The notes beneath the pieces are model-generated. The model worked only from the letters and a program-made list of their open reading frames with translations. It made no database searches and was not told the origin of the DNA. A DNA stretch of 46,646 nucleotides from Dehalococcoidia bacterium (GTDB taxonomy: Bacteria > Chloroflexota > Dehalococcoidia > Dehalococcoidales > UBA1222). The stretch spans positions 1-46,646 of the forward strand of contig WREQ01000007.1 of the NCBI GenBank assembly GCA_009779255.1, given 5' to 3'. Shown here one piece after another: positions 35,369 through 44,656 of this stretch (positions within the stretch are counted from its first letter, which is position 1; each line of letters starts with the position of its first letter). The position numbers were made by a program, and so were the translations under genes.

Positions 35369-35958
35369 TGGTCACCCCGGAAACAGCTCGCCTTTTCATC
35401 GTCGCAGAATTGCCGACTGCCGCCATGGAGGAACTGGCAAAACTGCAGGCGCAGCTCAAGAAGGCCTCGGCGAATCGCGCCGCCCGTTGGGTATCGCCTG
35501 ACAACATCCACCTGACCATCAGCTTCTTGGATGAAGTGGTTTTGTCAAGGATTGACAGCGTCAAAAATGCTATTAGACTGACTGCTGGCGAATTCTCATT
35601 TATTGATCTGACGCTCAAAGGCATCGGCGCTTTCCCAAATTTTTTGCAGCCTCGTGTGCTGTGGGCGGGACTGGGCGGGGATATCACCAAACTCGCCGCA
35701 CTGCAAAAACACCTCGAAGCGAGGTTGTCGCAGGCCGGATTCATTTCAGAGAAGCGCGCCTTCCGGCCGCACCTGACGCTGGCACGGCTACACAACGAAT
35801 CCATTCCCAATGACAAACGCCGCCTGGAAGCGTCAGCCGGAAAAGCCACTTTTACCGCTCAGACGTTTTCCGTCACCTCCATCAGCCTGATGCAGAGCCG
35901 GCTTACCCCCTCCGTGCCGATATACACCCGCCTGTTTTCAACTTCCCTGCGCGCCTGA
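35368..35958 (+). CDS. thpR: RNA 2',3'-cyclic phosphodiesterase (ThpR/LigT)
   Basis: A 196-residue 2H phosphoesterase. The two catalytic HXT motifs are HLTI (about 50) and HLTL (about 135), in a pseudo-symmetric fold beginning RLFIVAELP. The family hydrolyses 2',3'-cyclic phosphate at RNA ends and was first described as a 2'-5' RNA ligase. Length is usual. The ATG shares its A with the stop codon of the amidohydrolase gene. Confidence 0.93.
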   Translation: MVTPETARLFIVAELPTAAMEELAKLQAQLKKASANRAARWVSPDNIHLTISFLDEVVLSRIDSVKNAIRLTAGEFSFIDLTLKGIGAFPNFLQPRVLWAGLGGDITKLAALQKHLEARLSQAGFISEKRAFRPHLTLARLHNESIPNDKRRLEASAGKATFTAQTFSVTSISLMQSRLTPSVPIYTRLFSTSLRA

Positions 35959-35977
35959 TTTAAAAATGCCCCAGGCG

Positions 35978-36006
35978 GTTCAAACCGTATGTACTGGACT
36001 CACACA
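35978..36006 (+). promoter_or_regulatory. Shared upstream promoter motif, copy D
   Basis: GTTCAAACCG, then TATGTACTGG and ACTCACACA, ends exactly 5 bp (caata) before the -35 TTGCCA. It matches copy B in TGT-CTGGACTCA and copy C in the upstream GTTCAAAC. Confidence 0.6.
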
Positions 36007-36011
36007 CAATA

Positions 36012-36040
36012 TTGCCAACCTTTCGCCCGTATTGTATACT
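36012..36040 (+). promoter_or_regulatory. Promoter of the zinc-ribbon gene at 36073
   Basis: TTGCCA (36012-36017), a 17-bp spacer and TATACT (36035-36040), 32 nt before the start codon. Confidence 0.75.
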
Positions 36041-36072
36041 TGCCAAAAATCACGGCTGGGAGGTGGTTTATC

Positions 36073-36303
36073 ATGGAACAATGCGCTATACCCAAATGCC
36101 AGAAATGCCACGCGGGCGACTTGGTTCCCCTTTCCGATTTTGGCGGACAGGGCGCGCCTATTCAGTACAAAGCCTGGGTTTGCACGAGTCCTGAATGCGG
36201 CTATAACATCAAAATCAGAAACGGTGATATATACATCAACGAACCGATAATGAACGGCGCCAATAGTAGCCGTGTGCGCCAGAACAGCATGACCCAGTCA
36301 TAG
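36073..36303 (+). CDS. Small zinc-ribbon protein
   Basis: A 76-residue protein with CAIPKCQKC near the start and VCTSPECGYNIKI further on, forming a likely four-cysteine zinc ribbon. The remainder (NEPIMNGANSS) is hydrophilic. GGGAGGTGGTTTATC precedes the ATG. No named family recognised. It is one of four genes behind the shared motif. The next gene, comF, begins 19 bp later and could be cotranscribed. Confidence 0.75.
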   Translation: MEQCAIPKCQKCHAGDLVPLSDFGGQGAPIQYKAWVCTSPECGYNIKIRNGDIYINEPIMNGANSSRVRQNSMTQS

Positions 36304-36322
36304 CTGACGTGCGTGGAACACC

Positions 36323-37030
36323 GTGCCTTCATGTATCAAGCAACTGGCGCTTGCCGCTATTGACTTTTTCTTCCCTCAGTTTTGTATCGGATGCGGGAAG
36401 GAGGGGGCTATTATCTGTCCCGCCTGCCTTGGATATCTGCCGGTGCTGAATGGACCTCTATGCCCATGCTGCGGTCTGCCAGTACAAACAGACTCTGTCT
36501 GCCGCGACTGTACAAGGCGGGCTATGGTCATCGACAGCATACGGTCTCCGCTCAGATTCCAAGGGCTGGCACGGGAAGCCATCCACAAGTTGAAATACCA
36601 AAACATCCGAGTGCTGTCAGATCCACTGGCCTCCATCATGGCGCAGTACATTGAGCGCCACCCAGTTCCAGTTGATGTGCTAGTGCCTGTACCAATGCAC
36701 CGGCGCAGACTCAAGGAACGAGGCTACAACCAGTCGGACTTGCTGGCATCTCATCTCGGCCTCCGCCTGGGGCTGCCGATGATTGCCAACACCCTGCAGC
36801 GCGCCCGTCACACCACCCCACTAGCACGCACCACCAGCGTCCTTGAGCGACAACACCTCGTCACAGGAGCTTTTGTCTGCAAAAATGAGAACTTGCGAGG
36901 CAAGCGGGTATTACTGATAGATGATGTCTCCACATCGGGTGCTACACTCAATGCCTGCGCCACGGCGTTGAAAACGGCGGGGGCTATCGAGGTGCGGGGA
37001 CTCACCGTTGCCAGGGAAGTGCTGCAGTAA
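36323..37030 (+). CDS. comF: ComF-family amidophosphoribosyltransferase-like protein
   Basis: A 235-residue protein with an N-terminal zinc finger (CIGCG, CPACL, CPCC and CRDC within residues 21-66) and a C-terminal phosphoribosyltransferase fold with the PRPP loop VLLIDDVSTSGATL (about 195-208). ComF is needed for DNA uptake in competent bacteria and is thought to act with the ComFA helicase. The RERGYNQ-like conserved segment is KERGYNQSDLLA. GTG start at 36323 in MPSCIKQLALAAIDFFFPQF fits the family N-terminus. Other competence genes are not in view. Confidence 0.92.
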   Translation: MPSCIKQLALAAIDFFFPQFCIGCGKEGAIICPACLGYLPVLNGPLCPCCGLPVQTDSVCRDCTRRAMVIDSIRSPLRFQGLAREAIHKLKYQNIRVLSDPLASIMAQYIERHPVPVDVLVPVPMHRRRLKERGYNQSDLLASHLGLRLGLPMIANTLQRARHTTPLARTTSVLERQHLVTGAFVCKNENLRGKRVLLIDDVSTSGATLNACATALKTAGAIEVRGLTVAREVLQ

Positions 37031-37409
37031 AGGCAGGTACGACCTGACAAGAACCGGGGCGAAATGAATAACCGGCTGGCTACCCCCACACCAAAGACCA
37101 CGGTTGAAGGAGCGCCGGATGTCTGTAAAAGCGGCGACGTTGGCAGTGGGAAACGCAAATCCTTCAGGTAATCAAACCCTGCCACAGGGTACTTGTCGCC
37201 AGCTGAGGGCGGAGTGTCACTCAAAAAGATGTCTGATACAAGGGCTTTCTGCGGTCATGAGTTGACCGAGAAAGCTTTTTTGTCTGGAAATTAGTCGGAG
37301 CGGTCGCCCACGCTGCTTCAGCTGTCATCGTCACAAGAAATGCACACCCCCTTGCGGCTTAATCGGGTAATCGTAAAAAGGTTCTGGCAATCGTTAAAAA
37401 GTTTCTTTT
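37031..37409. other. Interval without a gene
   Basis: Apart from the terminator at 37244 I see no supported gene, RNA or repeat here. Confidence 0.4.
37244..37281 (+). terminator. Terminator downstream of comF
   Basis: GCTTTCTGCGGTC pairs with GACCGAGAAAGC (one bulge) across a short loop and is followed by TTTTTT. It is 210 bp after comF. Confidence 0.8.
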
Positions 37410-37556
37410 TCACTCTACGTTTTGCAATCTGAACGCCTGCTCGATAACCGCCATCCCATCGTCAAGCATATCCAAGCTGTCCAGGCCAACCTCAACGTCG
37501 CCATTGCCCCATCTGCCCATGCCGGTAATGTCCTTGCATATTCCCTTGGGATCAAT
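37410..37556 (-). pseudogene. C-terminal remnant of a DUF5655 protein
   Basis: The minus strand reads IDPKGICKDITGMGRWGNGD, then VEVGLDSLDMLDDGMAVIEQ and AFRLQNVE before a stop. This is the conserved end of DUF5655 proteins as I remember them (DPKG..DVTG.GRWGNGD.EV.L.S...LD..M.LI). An in-frame TAA precedes it and no N-terminal part is found, so the gene was truncated next to radC. DUF5655 proteins often occur in accessory regions. Confidence 0.7.
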
Positions 37557-37561
37557 TTAAG

Positions 37562-38305
37562 TCAAACCGGCCTGCGTTTGATTCCTTCGGTTTCCACTTC
37601 GTACTGCGCTATCAGCCCACATTCGGCAAAGGAATAATGCGCGCGATCCCCAATGATAATATGGTCAAGCACCCTCAGTCCCATAACGCCGGCTGCCATC
37701 ACTAATTCACGGGTAACAGCTTTGTCATCCCGGCTGGGGGAATAGTTGCCCGATGGGTGGTTATGGGCGAAAATTAATGCGGCAGCTTTATGCCGGAGCG
37801 CCGCCTCTATTACCTCGCGGGCAAACACCGGGCTGGCATTGACCGTGCCTTCCGAGATGGTTTCCTCTGCCAACAGCTCATTCTGGCTGTTGAGAAACAG
37901 TGCCTTGCACATTTCCTTCTTGAGACCGCCCATGGATGTGTACAGGTATTCCATGGCGGCGCCCTGTGAGCCAAGCACCGGCTTCTTGACGGCTTTCAGC
38001 CTGAGATATTCGACTCCAACCTCGCGCGCGAAACGGATGCCGAACGAATTAACAGCCCCGATGCCATTGATATCTTCAAGCTCCTCGGGGGAAGCATCAA
38101 GCACACCGCGCAGGTCTTTAAATCGCTCAAGAGCGTCCTTGGCCATCTGCTTGCAGTCCCGACGCGGCTGTCCCAGCGTCAAAAGCAGCTCCACGATTTC
38201 GTAATCGTTAAGCGCGACCAGCCCCCCACGCATAAAACGCTCCCGCAGACGCCCGCGATGCCCTTCTCGGTCTTTATCCACCTGTGATTGTTCTTCTGCG
38301 TCCAT
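37562..38305 (-). CDS. radC: RadC-family JAB/MPN domain protein
   Basis: A 247-residue protein: a helix-hairpin-helix-like N-terminal region (about 1-105; EELEDINGIGAVNSFGIRF) and a JAB/MPN metalloprotease-like domain with the JAMM motif HNHPSGNYSPSRDD (about 175-188) and a preceding conserved glutamate (SEGTVNASPV). The biochemical role of RadC is unsettled despite its DNA-repair name. It starts 3 bp after dnaE on the same strand and is surely cotranscribed with it. Confidence 0.93.
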   Translation of the reverse strand: MDAEEQSQVDKDREGHRGRLRERFMRGGLVALNDYEIVELLLTLGQPRRDCKQMAKDALERFKDLRGVLDASPEELEDINGIGAVNSFGIRFAREVGVEYLRLKAVKKPVLGSQGAAMEYLYTSMGGLKKEMCKALFLNSQNELLAEETISEGTVNASPVFAREVIEAALRHKAAALIFAHNHPSGNYSPSRDDKAVTRELVMAAGVMGLRVLDHIIIGDRAHYSFAECGLIAQYEVETEGIKRRPV

Positions 38306-38308
38306 TGA

Positions 38309-41300
38309 CTAAGCCCTTAGCGCCTCTGTCCCGATGTCTTCATCCCCAATGACGGCCGCCAGCCTGCGGCGCAGCTCTTCGCTGAACGCCACGCGCACCT
38401 GCCCCATTTTGAGCCTGAAAATTTTGGTGCCATTGTTCACCGTCAGATTGACTTCGTCGTCGCCGGGATATTCCTGCAAAACGGCCATAACGGCGTGCAA
38501 CCGGTCGATGTCCGCCTGCTGGTCTGCGGTTTGCCGCAAAGTAATATTGAGGCGCTGCCGCCCGGCGGGTTTTTCCTCCCGCGCACGGGGTGACGGCGCG
38601 GCTATGCGCTGCGTCTGCGCCGCATCTTTTTTAAAGGGTTCCAAGTCGTACCTCCACACTTTATCACACACGATTTGCATCTGGTCGGCGCGCTCTCTCA
38701 CCCTGCCTTCGACCAGAAGAATACTGCCCTCGCTCCATAATTCCTTCGTCTTGGAATAAACGCGCGACCACACCATAACCTCGACGCGGCCGTCAAGGTC
38801 TTCCAGCACGGCACTGACTGAGGTATGTCCGTCACGCGTCAGCATGGTATGCAGCGACGACACCATACCAGCCACCCGCACCACCTGCCCCTCCATCTCG
38901 GCGTCTATCTGGCCGCACAGAGCGCAGCCATCAGCCGCCACCCGATTCATGAACGGACTGAAAGGATGTTCCGAAAGATACACCCCCGTGAGTTCCTTTT
39001 CCCACTCCAGCTTCTCGCTGGTGGTAGCGACGGAAGCCGCCATCTCCAGAGAAACAGCAGGCACATCCACAGCCGTCCCCCACAGATCAAACATGGTGGA
39101 CTGTCCGCTACTTTTGAGTTTCTGGCGCTGCGCCGCCATATCCAGCAACCGCCCGATATTGAACAGCAGTGTGCCGCGCTCACCGAGAGAATCTAGAGCG
39201 CCGGCCTTTATCAGGCTTTCCAGCACACGGCGATTGACCAGTGCCATGTCGGCACGCTGACATAAATCCTCTACCGACTTGAATTCGCCGCTTCGTCCGC
39301 GCTCTTCGATTATGGGTTCGACAGCCGCCAGCCCCACGTTCTTTATGGAGGACAACCCGAAGCGGATAGCCAAGCACCCGTCAGGCAGCTTCTCAATGGC
39401 AAAATTGGACTGACTGCGGTTGATGTCGGGAGGCAGTACTTCTATCTTGAGCCTCCGGGACTCACCAATCGCCACCGCCACTTTATCGGCGTTGCCCCAA
39501 TATGCCACCAGCAACGCCGTGATGTATTCCTCCGGAAAATTAGCCTTCAGCCAAGCTGTCTGATAGGCAATCAGGGCATAGCTGGTAGCGTGCGCTTTGT
39601 TGAAAGCATATCCGGCAAATGGTTCGATGAGATGGTAAACTTCTTCTGCCAAATGCGCGGGATAGCCCCGTTCGGCAGCGCCGTCCAGGAAGTGCTGCCG
39701 CTCTTTTTCCATGACCTCGGCTTTCTTCTTGCCCATGGCCTTACGAAAAATGTCCGCCTTGCCCAGCGAATAGCCGCCGATGGCGCGCACGATGAACAGC
39801 ACCTGCTCTTGGTAAACGATAACGCCATAGGTTTCTGCCAGATACTGCTCAAGTGACGGATGCGGGTAAGTAATAGTCTCATCCCCATGCTTGGAGCGAA
39901 TGAAGCGCGGTATCTGCTCCATGGGGCCGGGGCGGTAGAGCGCCACCATGGCGGCGATGTCCGAGAAGACCGTAGGCTTGAGTTCTTTGATATGGCGCCG
40001 CATCCCCGAGCCTTCCAGTTGGAAAACACCGGTGGTATCCCCGCGCGAAAGCAGCGTATATGTCTTGGGGTCATCAAGTGGGATTGTTTTGAGATCAATA
40101 TCAATACCGCGTGTATCGCGGATGATTACTCTGGCCCGCGCCAGAATGGTAAGGTTGGCCAGTCCCAAAAAGTCCATCTTGAGCAGGCCAATGCGCGCAA
40201 TGTCCTCCATGGGGAACTGCGTCATCATCAGTTCGCTGTCGCCCTTGCTGATTTTTTGCAGCGGGGTATAGTTGGTCAGCACCTCTTTGGAGATGACCAC
40301 TCCGGCGGCATGCGTGCTGGCATGACGCGCCACCCCCTCGACACGCCTGGCGTTGTCGACAAGGTTGCGTACGCTGGTATCTTCGTTGTAGAGGTTCCTG
40401 AATTCCGCGTTTTCCTCCATGGCGCGCTCCAGCGTCATGTTCACCGCAAACGGCACCAGACGCGCCACGCGGTCCACATCAGAGTAGCTCATGCCCAGCG
40501 CCCGACCGACATCGCGCAGGGCAGCGCGCGCTCCCAGTGTGCCGAATGTTATGATCTGCGCCACATGGTCGGCGCCATACTTGTTGGAAACATAAGTAAT
40601 GACTTCCTCACGACGGGTGTCCTCGAAATCGAGGTCGATGTCCGGCATCTCGCGCCGCTCAACGTTGAGGAAGCGCTCGAATACCAGCTTGTGCTCCAGC
40701 GGGTCAATCTCGGTAATCCCCAGGCAGTGCAGCACGATGCTGGAAGCCGCAGAACCGCGCACGTTGAACAGAATGTTTTTTTCGCGTACGAAACGGATGA
40801 TGTCCCACACCACCAGGAAGTAATTGGCAAACTGCGTCTTTTTTATAACATCCAGTTCATATTCTAAACGCTCGACGGCTTCCTTCGGAGAACCAGGGTA
40901 AAAGCCGGGCAAGCCCTGATAGCACAAGTCGGTCAGATACTCCTCGGGGGTCTTTCCCGAAGGGCGTCCGATTTCGGGCAGGTGCATGCGCCCGAACTCA
41001 AGCTCAAGATTGCACATATCGGCGATGATCTGCGTATTTTCAATGGCCTCAGGAATATCGGCATAAAGCGCCGCCATTTCCTCGGAGGATTTGAGGTAAA
41101 AATAGGCGCCAGCCATTTTCAAGCGTTTTTCGTCATGAATAGACGCGCCGGTGCCGACACACAGCAGAATATCGTGCGCCGAAGCATCGTCCTCGCCGAT
41201 ATAATGCACGTCGTTGGTGGCTACCAAAGGAATGTCCAGCTCCCGCGATATCGTCAGCAGCTCTTGATTGACGCGCTCCAGTTCTGCAATCGGCTGTCGC

Positions 41301-41812
41301 TGAATCTCAATGTAGAAATTCTCAAAGGTCTGCTGGTACCAGCGCGCGGTCTCACGCGCATCTTCCAGCCGCCCGGACAGCACCAGACTGGATACCTCCC
41401 CGGCAATACAGGCGGAAAGCGCCACCAGCCCGTCGCTGTACTGCTGAAGCAGTTCGTGGTCCACCCGCGGCTTGTAATAGTAACCTTCAAGATTGGCTCT
41501 GGTAACCAGTTGTATCAGGTTATGCCAGCCCTGCTGATTCCTGGCCAACAGGACAACATGGTGATTGCTCTTGTCATCTGCGGTACGGCTGGCGCGGTTC
41601 CCGGAGGCAACGTACAGCTCGCACCCCAGAATGGGTTTGATGCCGGCGTCTTTAGCCGCCTGATAGAATTGCACGGCGCCATGCAAAGCCCCATGGTCGG
41701 TGATGGCCAGCGCCGTCATGCCCAGCTCCTTGGCGCGCGCTATCAGCGGTCGGATACGGCACATGCCGTCAAGCAGACTGTATTCGGTATGCACGTGCAG
41801 ATGCGTGAACAT
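38309..41812 (-). CDS. dnaE: DNA polymerase III alpha subunit
   Basis: The 1167-residue replicative polymerase. The N-terminal PHP domain (about 1-270) starts FTHLHVHTEYSLLDG and continues ITDHGALHGA. The catalytic palm has the metal-binding aspartates in PDIDLDFED. The fingers region includes YQEQVLFIVRAIGGYSLGKA, with an HhH region and the C-terminal OB domain (VVRVAGMVSSLHTML) after residue 950. CCGGAGACGTC precedes the ATG, and TATAAT (minus strand 41844-41839) lies 26 nt upstream. Length is typical for DnaE1. Confidence 0.97.
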   Translation of the reverse strand: MFTHLHVHTEYSLLDGMCRIRPLIARAKELGMTALAITDHGALHGAVQFYQAAKDAGIKPILGCELYVASGNRASRTADDKSNHHVVLLARNQQGWHNLIQLVTRANLEGYYYKPRVDHELLQQYSDGLVALSACIAGEVSSLVLSGRLEDARETARWYQQTFENFYIEIQRQPIAELERVNQELLTISRELDIPLVATNDVHYIGEDDASAHDILLCVGTGASIHDEKRLKMAGAYFYLKSSEEMAALYADIPEAIENTQIIADMCNLELEFGRMHLPEIGRPSGKTPEEYLTDLCYQGLPGFYPGSPKEAVERLEYELDVIKKTQFANYFLVVWDIIRFVREKNILFNVRGSAASSIVLHCLGITEIDPLEHKLVFERFLNVERREMPDIDLDFEDTRREEVITYVSNKYGADHVAQIITFGTLGARAALRDVGRALGMSYSDVDRVARLVPFAVNMTLERAMEENAEFRNLYNEDTSVRNLVDNARRVEGVARHASTHAAGVVISKEVLTNYTPLQKISKGDSELMMTQFPMEDIARIGLLKMDFLGLANLTILARARVIIRDTRGIDIDLKTIPLDDPKTYTLLSRGDTTGVFQLEGSGMRRHIKELKPTVFSDIAAMVALYRPGPMEQIPRFIRSKHGDETITYPHPSLEQYLAETYGVIVYQEQVLFIVRAIGGYSLGKADIFRKAMGKKKAEVMEKERQHFLDGAAERGYPAHLAEEVYHLIEPFAGYAFNKAHATSYALIAYQTAWLKANFPEEYITALLVAYWGNADKVAVAIGESRRLKIEVLPPDINRSQSNFAIEKLPDGCLAIRFGLSSIKNVGLAAVEPIIEERGRSGEFKSVEDLCQRADMALVNRRVLESLIKAGALDSLGERGTLLFNIGRLLDMAAQRQKLKSSGQSTMFDLWGTAVDVPAVSLEMAASVATTSEKLEWEKELTGVYLSEHPFSPFMNRVAADGCALCGQIDAEMEGQVVRVAGMVSSLHTMLTRDGHTSVSAVLEDLDGRVEVMVWSRVYSKTKELWSEGSILLVEGRVRERADQMQIVCDKVWRYDLEPFKKDAAQTQRIAAPSPRAREEKPAGRQRLNITLRQTADQQADIDRLHAVMAVLQEYPGDDEVNLTVNNGTKIFRLKMGQVRVAFSEELRRRLAAVIGDEDIGTEALRA

Positions 41813-41914
41813 GACGTCTCCGGGGAAAAATTCGCGTAATTATAACACATCCGCGGCTGTCACGGAGAATGGGAGCAAGGCATTTTCATGCACAAAAACG
41901 CCTGTTTACAGGCG

Positions 41915-42541
41915 CTACGCGGCGGCACGTTTCTGATGGGACGCCACCAGCGCCACCAGAGCGGCAGCCATCACCTGCTCCAGATACGGCATGACGCGGA
42001 GTACATCCGCCCCCGCCAATTCCTTCTTGCGCAAAACGTCCGCGATAATGCCGCTTACGGGATCGCGGTGGGCGATGAAAGCCTGTACGGCGTCAGTCAG
42101 CGGCACCCCTTCCGCAGCCAGCAGCATGCCGAACTCGCCCCCCACCAACCCCGCCTGCTCCAGCACCTGCGACTGCTTTTGCGGCTCTGCCGCAAAGCTC
42201 ATCATAAGGTCCAGAATCTGCCGCCCCAGCGCCGCAAGACGCTTTTTACTGGCATCCGGCATTCCACCATACCACTCCGCTGCGCTCAGAAAAGAAATGT
42301 CGATTTCGCGGTGGGCATCGGCGGTGCGCTCCAGTTCACCCACCAAATCCTTGACCCTCAGAAGATTGGCGCGGGAAACCAGAAATCGCTTGATCTCACT
42401 CGGAGAATAGCGGCGATGACCGCCGGGTGTAATAAAGGCCTTTATGGAACCGTCGTCTGTCCATTGACGAAGGGTTGCCTCGCTCACGCCAAGCAGGCGG
42501 GAGGCTTCGCTTATGCCGACCAGTGTCCTGGGTTTTACCAT
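41915..42541 (-). CDS. MerR/excisionase-type regulator with C-terminal helical domain
   Basis: A 208-residue protein. The N-terminal MerR-like helix-turn-helix (about 6-50) reads GISEASRLLGVSEATLRQWT followed by GGHRRYSPSEI, as in BldC/SoxR-type DNA-binding proteins. A helical C-terminal domain (about 60-200) includes EFGMLLAAEGVPLTDAVQAF and ends MAAALVALVASHQ. This pairing is familiar from regulators of unknown signal in Chloroflexota and Actinobacteria. ATG 42541 is chosen: the promoter (TTGAAA, 17 bp, TATATT) ends 13 nt before it, and upstream codons overlap that promoter. Target genes unknown. Confidence 0.82.
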   Translation of the reverse strand: MVKPRTLVGISEASRLLGVSEATLRQWTDDGSIKAFITPGGHRRYSPSEIKRFLVSRANLLRVKDLVGELERTADAHREIDISFLSAAEWYGGMPDASKKRLAALGRQILDLMMSFAAEPQKQSQVLEQAGLVGGEFGMLLAAEGVPLTDAVQAFIAHRDPVSGIIADVLRKKELAGADVLRVMPYLEQVMAAALVALVASHQKRAAA

Positions 42542-42554
42542 CTCAACCGCCCAC

Positions 42555-42583
42555 AATATAACCCAGCGCCGCCGCAATTTCAA
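42555..42583 (-). promoter_or_regulatory. Promoter of the MerR-like regulator
   Basis: On the minus strand TTGAAA (42583-42578), a 17-bp spacer and TATATT (42560-42555), 13 nt before the start. No Shine-Dalgarno is present. Confidence 0.7.
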
Positions 42584-42593
42584 GAATGTGTGC

Positions 42594-43110
42594 TTGTTCA
42601 GGTGGTTGGGGATACAAGGCCGAAAGTAATCAGTTTTCAGTGGTCAGTTTTCAGTTTCGTACAAGTCCATCCTGGAGGGAGCGTAGCGACCGAAGGATCT
42701 GGTGGCGGGGAGCAACCCATCCACCTTCCCACCGGATGCTTCGTCACTCGCAAGCTCGTTCCTCCAGCATGGATTTATGACCAAGTCCATCCTGGAGGGA
42801 GCGCAGCGACCGAAGGATCTGGAGGCTGGGAGTAACCATCCGCCACCCCGCCGGATGCTTCGTCACTCGCAGGCTCGTTCCTCCAGCATGGATTTACGAG
42901 CAAGTCCATCCTGGAGGGAGCGCAGCGACCGAAGGATCTGGTGGCGAGGGAGACGTAACCATCCACCACCCCACCGGATGCTTCGTCACTCGCAAGCTCG
43001 CTCCTCCAGCATGGATTTACTTGCCTGTGGGCAAGATCTCCCTTTCTACCAAAGTGAGAGGTCAGTCCCTCAATGACACAACGGAGAGAATATCATTCCG
43101 GCTTCCGGTC
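42594..43110 (+). repeat. Complete composite repeat: head, three 120-bp units, tail
   Basis: The head (42594-42655) contains TTGTTCAGGTG, ACAAGGCCGAAAGTAATC and AGTTTTCAGTGGTCAG. Three units follow from about 42661, 42781 and 42901. The tail starts ACTTGCCTGTGGGCAAG at about 43018 and continues CTCAATGACACAACGG and ATTCCGGCTTCCGG. The head recurs inverted at 46.2 kb. This is the best-preserved copy in the window. It fills most of the space between the MerR-like regulator and the serpin gene. Confidence 0.88.
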
Positions 43111-43192
43111 TGGATTCCGACGGAAGCCGGAATGGCGCTGCCTACAATGACTGACTAGAGCATCGGCTACAATTGCCATAAGTTGGGGGGGA

Positions 43193-44485
43193 CTATGCCA
43201 CCGGATTCATCACGCGACCGACGAACAAAATGCTGCCGGTGGGTATATCGCGGATAAGAAAGATGAAGGGACGATCGGCGTTGAAGGTCACCTGGTTCAC
43301 CTGAACGCTGGTGGCGTTTATAATCACGCCGCTGGCGGCGGCGGCTTCAGTTCCCGTTTCATCCACCTTCACGAAGGCCTTGTGCACCACATCGGCGATA
43401 TACAACTCTTTTGTGCCAGTTATGCCGGAGAAATCGGCACTATCACTGAAGGCTTGCCGCATCCCCATGCTCTCCAGCGCCTGTTTCAGGCCAAAGGATG
43501 AGTCAAAGGAAAACTTCGGCAGGGACAGGTTCACCGTCATGTTTTCCAGTGCGGCAACGGCGCCATTGACCATGGACATATCCAGACTATCCTCAAAAGC
43601 CTTGAAATTCCCCGCGCCAGGCAACAGCACCAGCATAGCAATCTCCCCGCCTTCATAAGGCAGTTCCACAGCCTGCCAGCCATTGCCTTCGGCATACTTG
43701 AAGCTCCCGCTCTGGCGCATCATGAGCGCACTGACCTGCGTGTCGTCAAGCAGGGTGAAAACCCCGTCTCCGGTCAGTTCCTTAGTAAAAGGAGTCTCCC
43801 ATGAGGCATTGAAGTAAATGGCGTTGGTCAGCACGAGCTTGGTAAGCTCTGTAATCGCGCCCTGTGGAATCAGGTCCTTTATCCTGCCGTTGGTGTTATC
43901 CTCAATATACTGGTTGATGGTCTGGCGCGCCGCTTCGGCGTCGTTTTCAAAGTCGAGGATGCGCAGGCCCGCGCCGTAATTTTCCGCCAAGGTATCCAGA
44001 TATCCGGCCAGAAACTGGAAGTTCTGCTGCCCCCAGACGTCATTGACCACGTCCAGCGCGAAGCCATCGCTGTAATCCGTAACCTCGCCGCGTTTGTCTA
44101 TCTCCAGCGCCAGATAGTTGAAAGCGGCGTGCAGAGCCTGCGGAGAGAGCGTGAAATGCATGACGTCCGACATCTCAGAGGCCGTTTTGCCTTTCGCGCC
44201 GGCGTAAGCCATGGCCAGCGCCAGCGACAGGCTGTAAGGTGAGTAGAAGAGGTTGCCGTCGTTGCCATCCTTGAGCGTTTGGTAGAGGTCGAGGGCAAAG
44301 GCGCTATTTCCGGTCACCAGTTTGCCAAGGTTGTTGGAGGAAACATTGGGGGAAGTGTTGCGCAGTTTATCTGATTTGACATAATTGCCGACAGCTGGAA
44401 TCAGGACCGCCGGAGTCGAACATGCCGTCAGCGCCAGACTCAGCCCGACGGCGGCAAATCCAAACAATGCTTTTTTCATTTTCAT
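43193..44485 (-). CDS. Serpin-family lipoprotein
   Basis: A 430-residue protein with a lipoprotein signal (lipobox ALTAC near residue 22) followed by a full serpin domain. Serpin marks are NLFYSPYSLSLALAMAYAGA, VLTNAIYFNASWETPF and the C-terminal DRPFIFLIRDIPTGSILFVG. The reactive-centre hinge GTEAAAASGV has the small residues required for loop insertion, so an inhibitory serpin is likely. By alignment to alpha-1-antitrypsin the cleaved bond falls at or next to Thr-Ser in INATSVQV. GAGGT before the ATG at 44485 supports this start. It is probably surface-exposed and protects against extracellular serine or cysteine proteases. Confidence 0.93.
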   Translation of the reverse strand: MKMKKALFGFAAVGLSLALTACSTPAVLIPAVGNYVKSDKLRNTSPNVSSNNLGKLVTGNSAFALDLYQTLKDGNDGNLFYSPYSLSLALAMAYAGAKGKTASEMSDVMHFTLSPQALHAAFNYLALEIDKRGEVTDYSDGFALDVVNDVWGQQNFQFLAGYLDTLAENYGAGLRILDFENDAEAARQTINQYIEDNTNGRIKDLIPQGAITELTKLVLTNAIYFNASWETPFTKELTGDGVFTLLDDTQVSALMMRQSGSFKYAEGNGWQAVELPYEGGEIAMLVLLPGAGNFKAFEDSLDMSMVNGAVAALENMTVNLSLPKFSFDSSFGLKQALESMGMRQAFSDSADFSGITGTKELYIADVVHKAFVKVDETGTEAAAASGVIINATSVQVNQVTFNADRPFIFLIRDIPTGSILFVGRVMNPVA

Positions 44486-44656
44486 ATGGAATACCTCGCT
44501 TTCACCGTTTATAACGCAGGAGGGGCGCAATAGTTAGCAAGAACCAACCCACCGATAACTTCGCAGACTTGCCGTTTTACACTCTGCAAGTTGACCGAGC
44601 CGCATTTTTCCACATTGCTGACGCTCCTGCCAATATTGGATGAAGAGGGGAGGGAA

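Noticed and set aside
37422-37637. Plus-strand 71-residue frame upstream of radC's end
   Set aside because: The opposite strand carries the recognisable DUF5655 tail and the end of radC; the plus frame is its shadow.
42702-43076. A 124-residue plus-strand frame with a 40-residue repeated peptide over the array
   Set aside because: It is an effect of a 120-bp period without stops. Similar frames appear in both strands and all arrays, without ribosome-binding sites or conserved substitution pattern.
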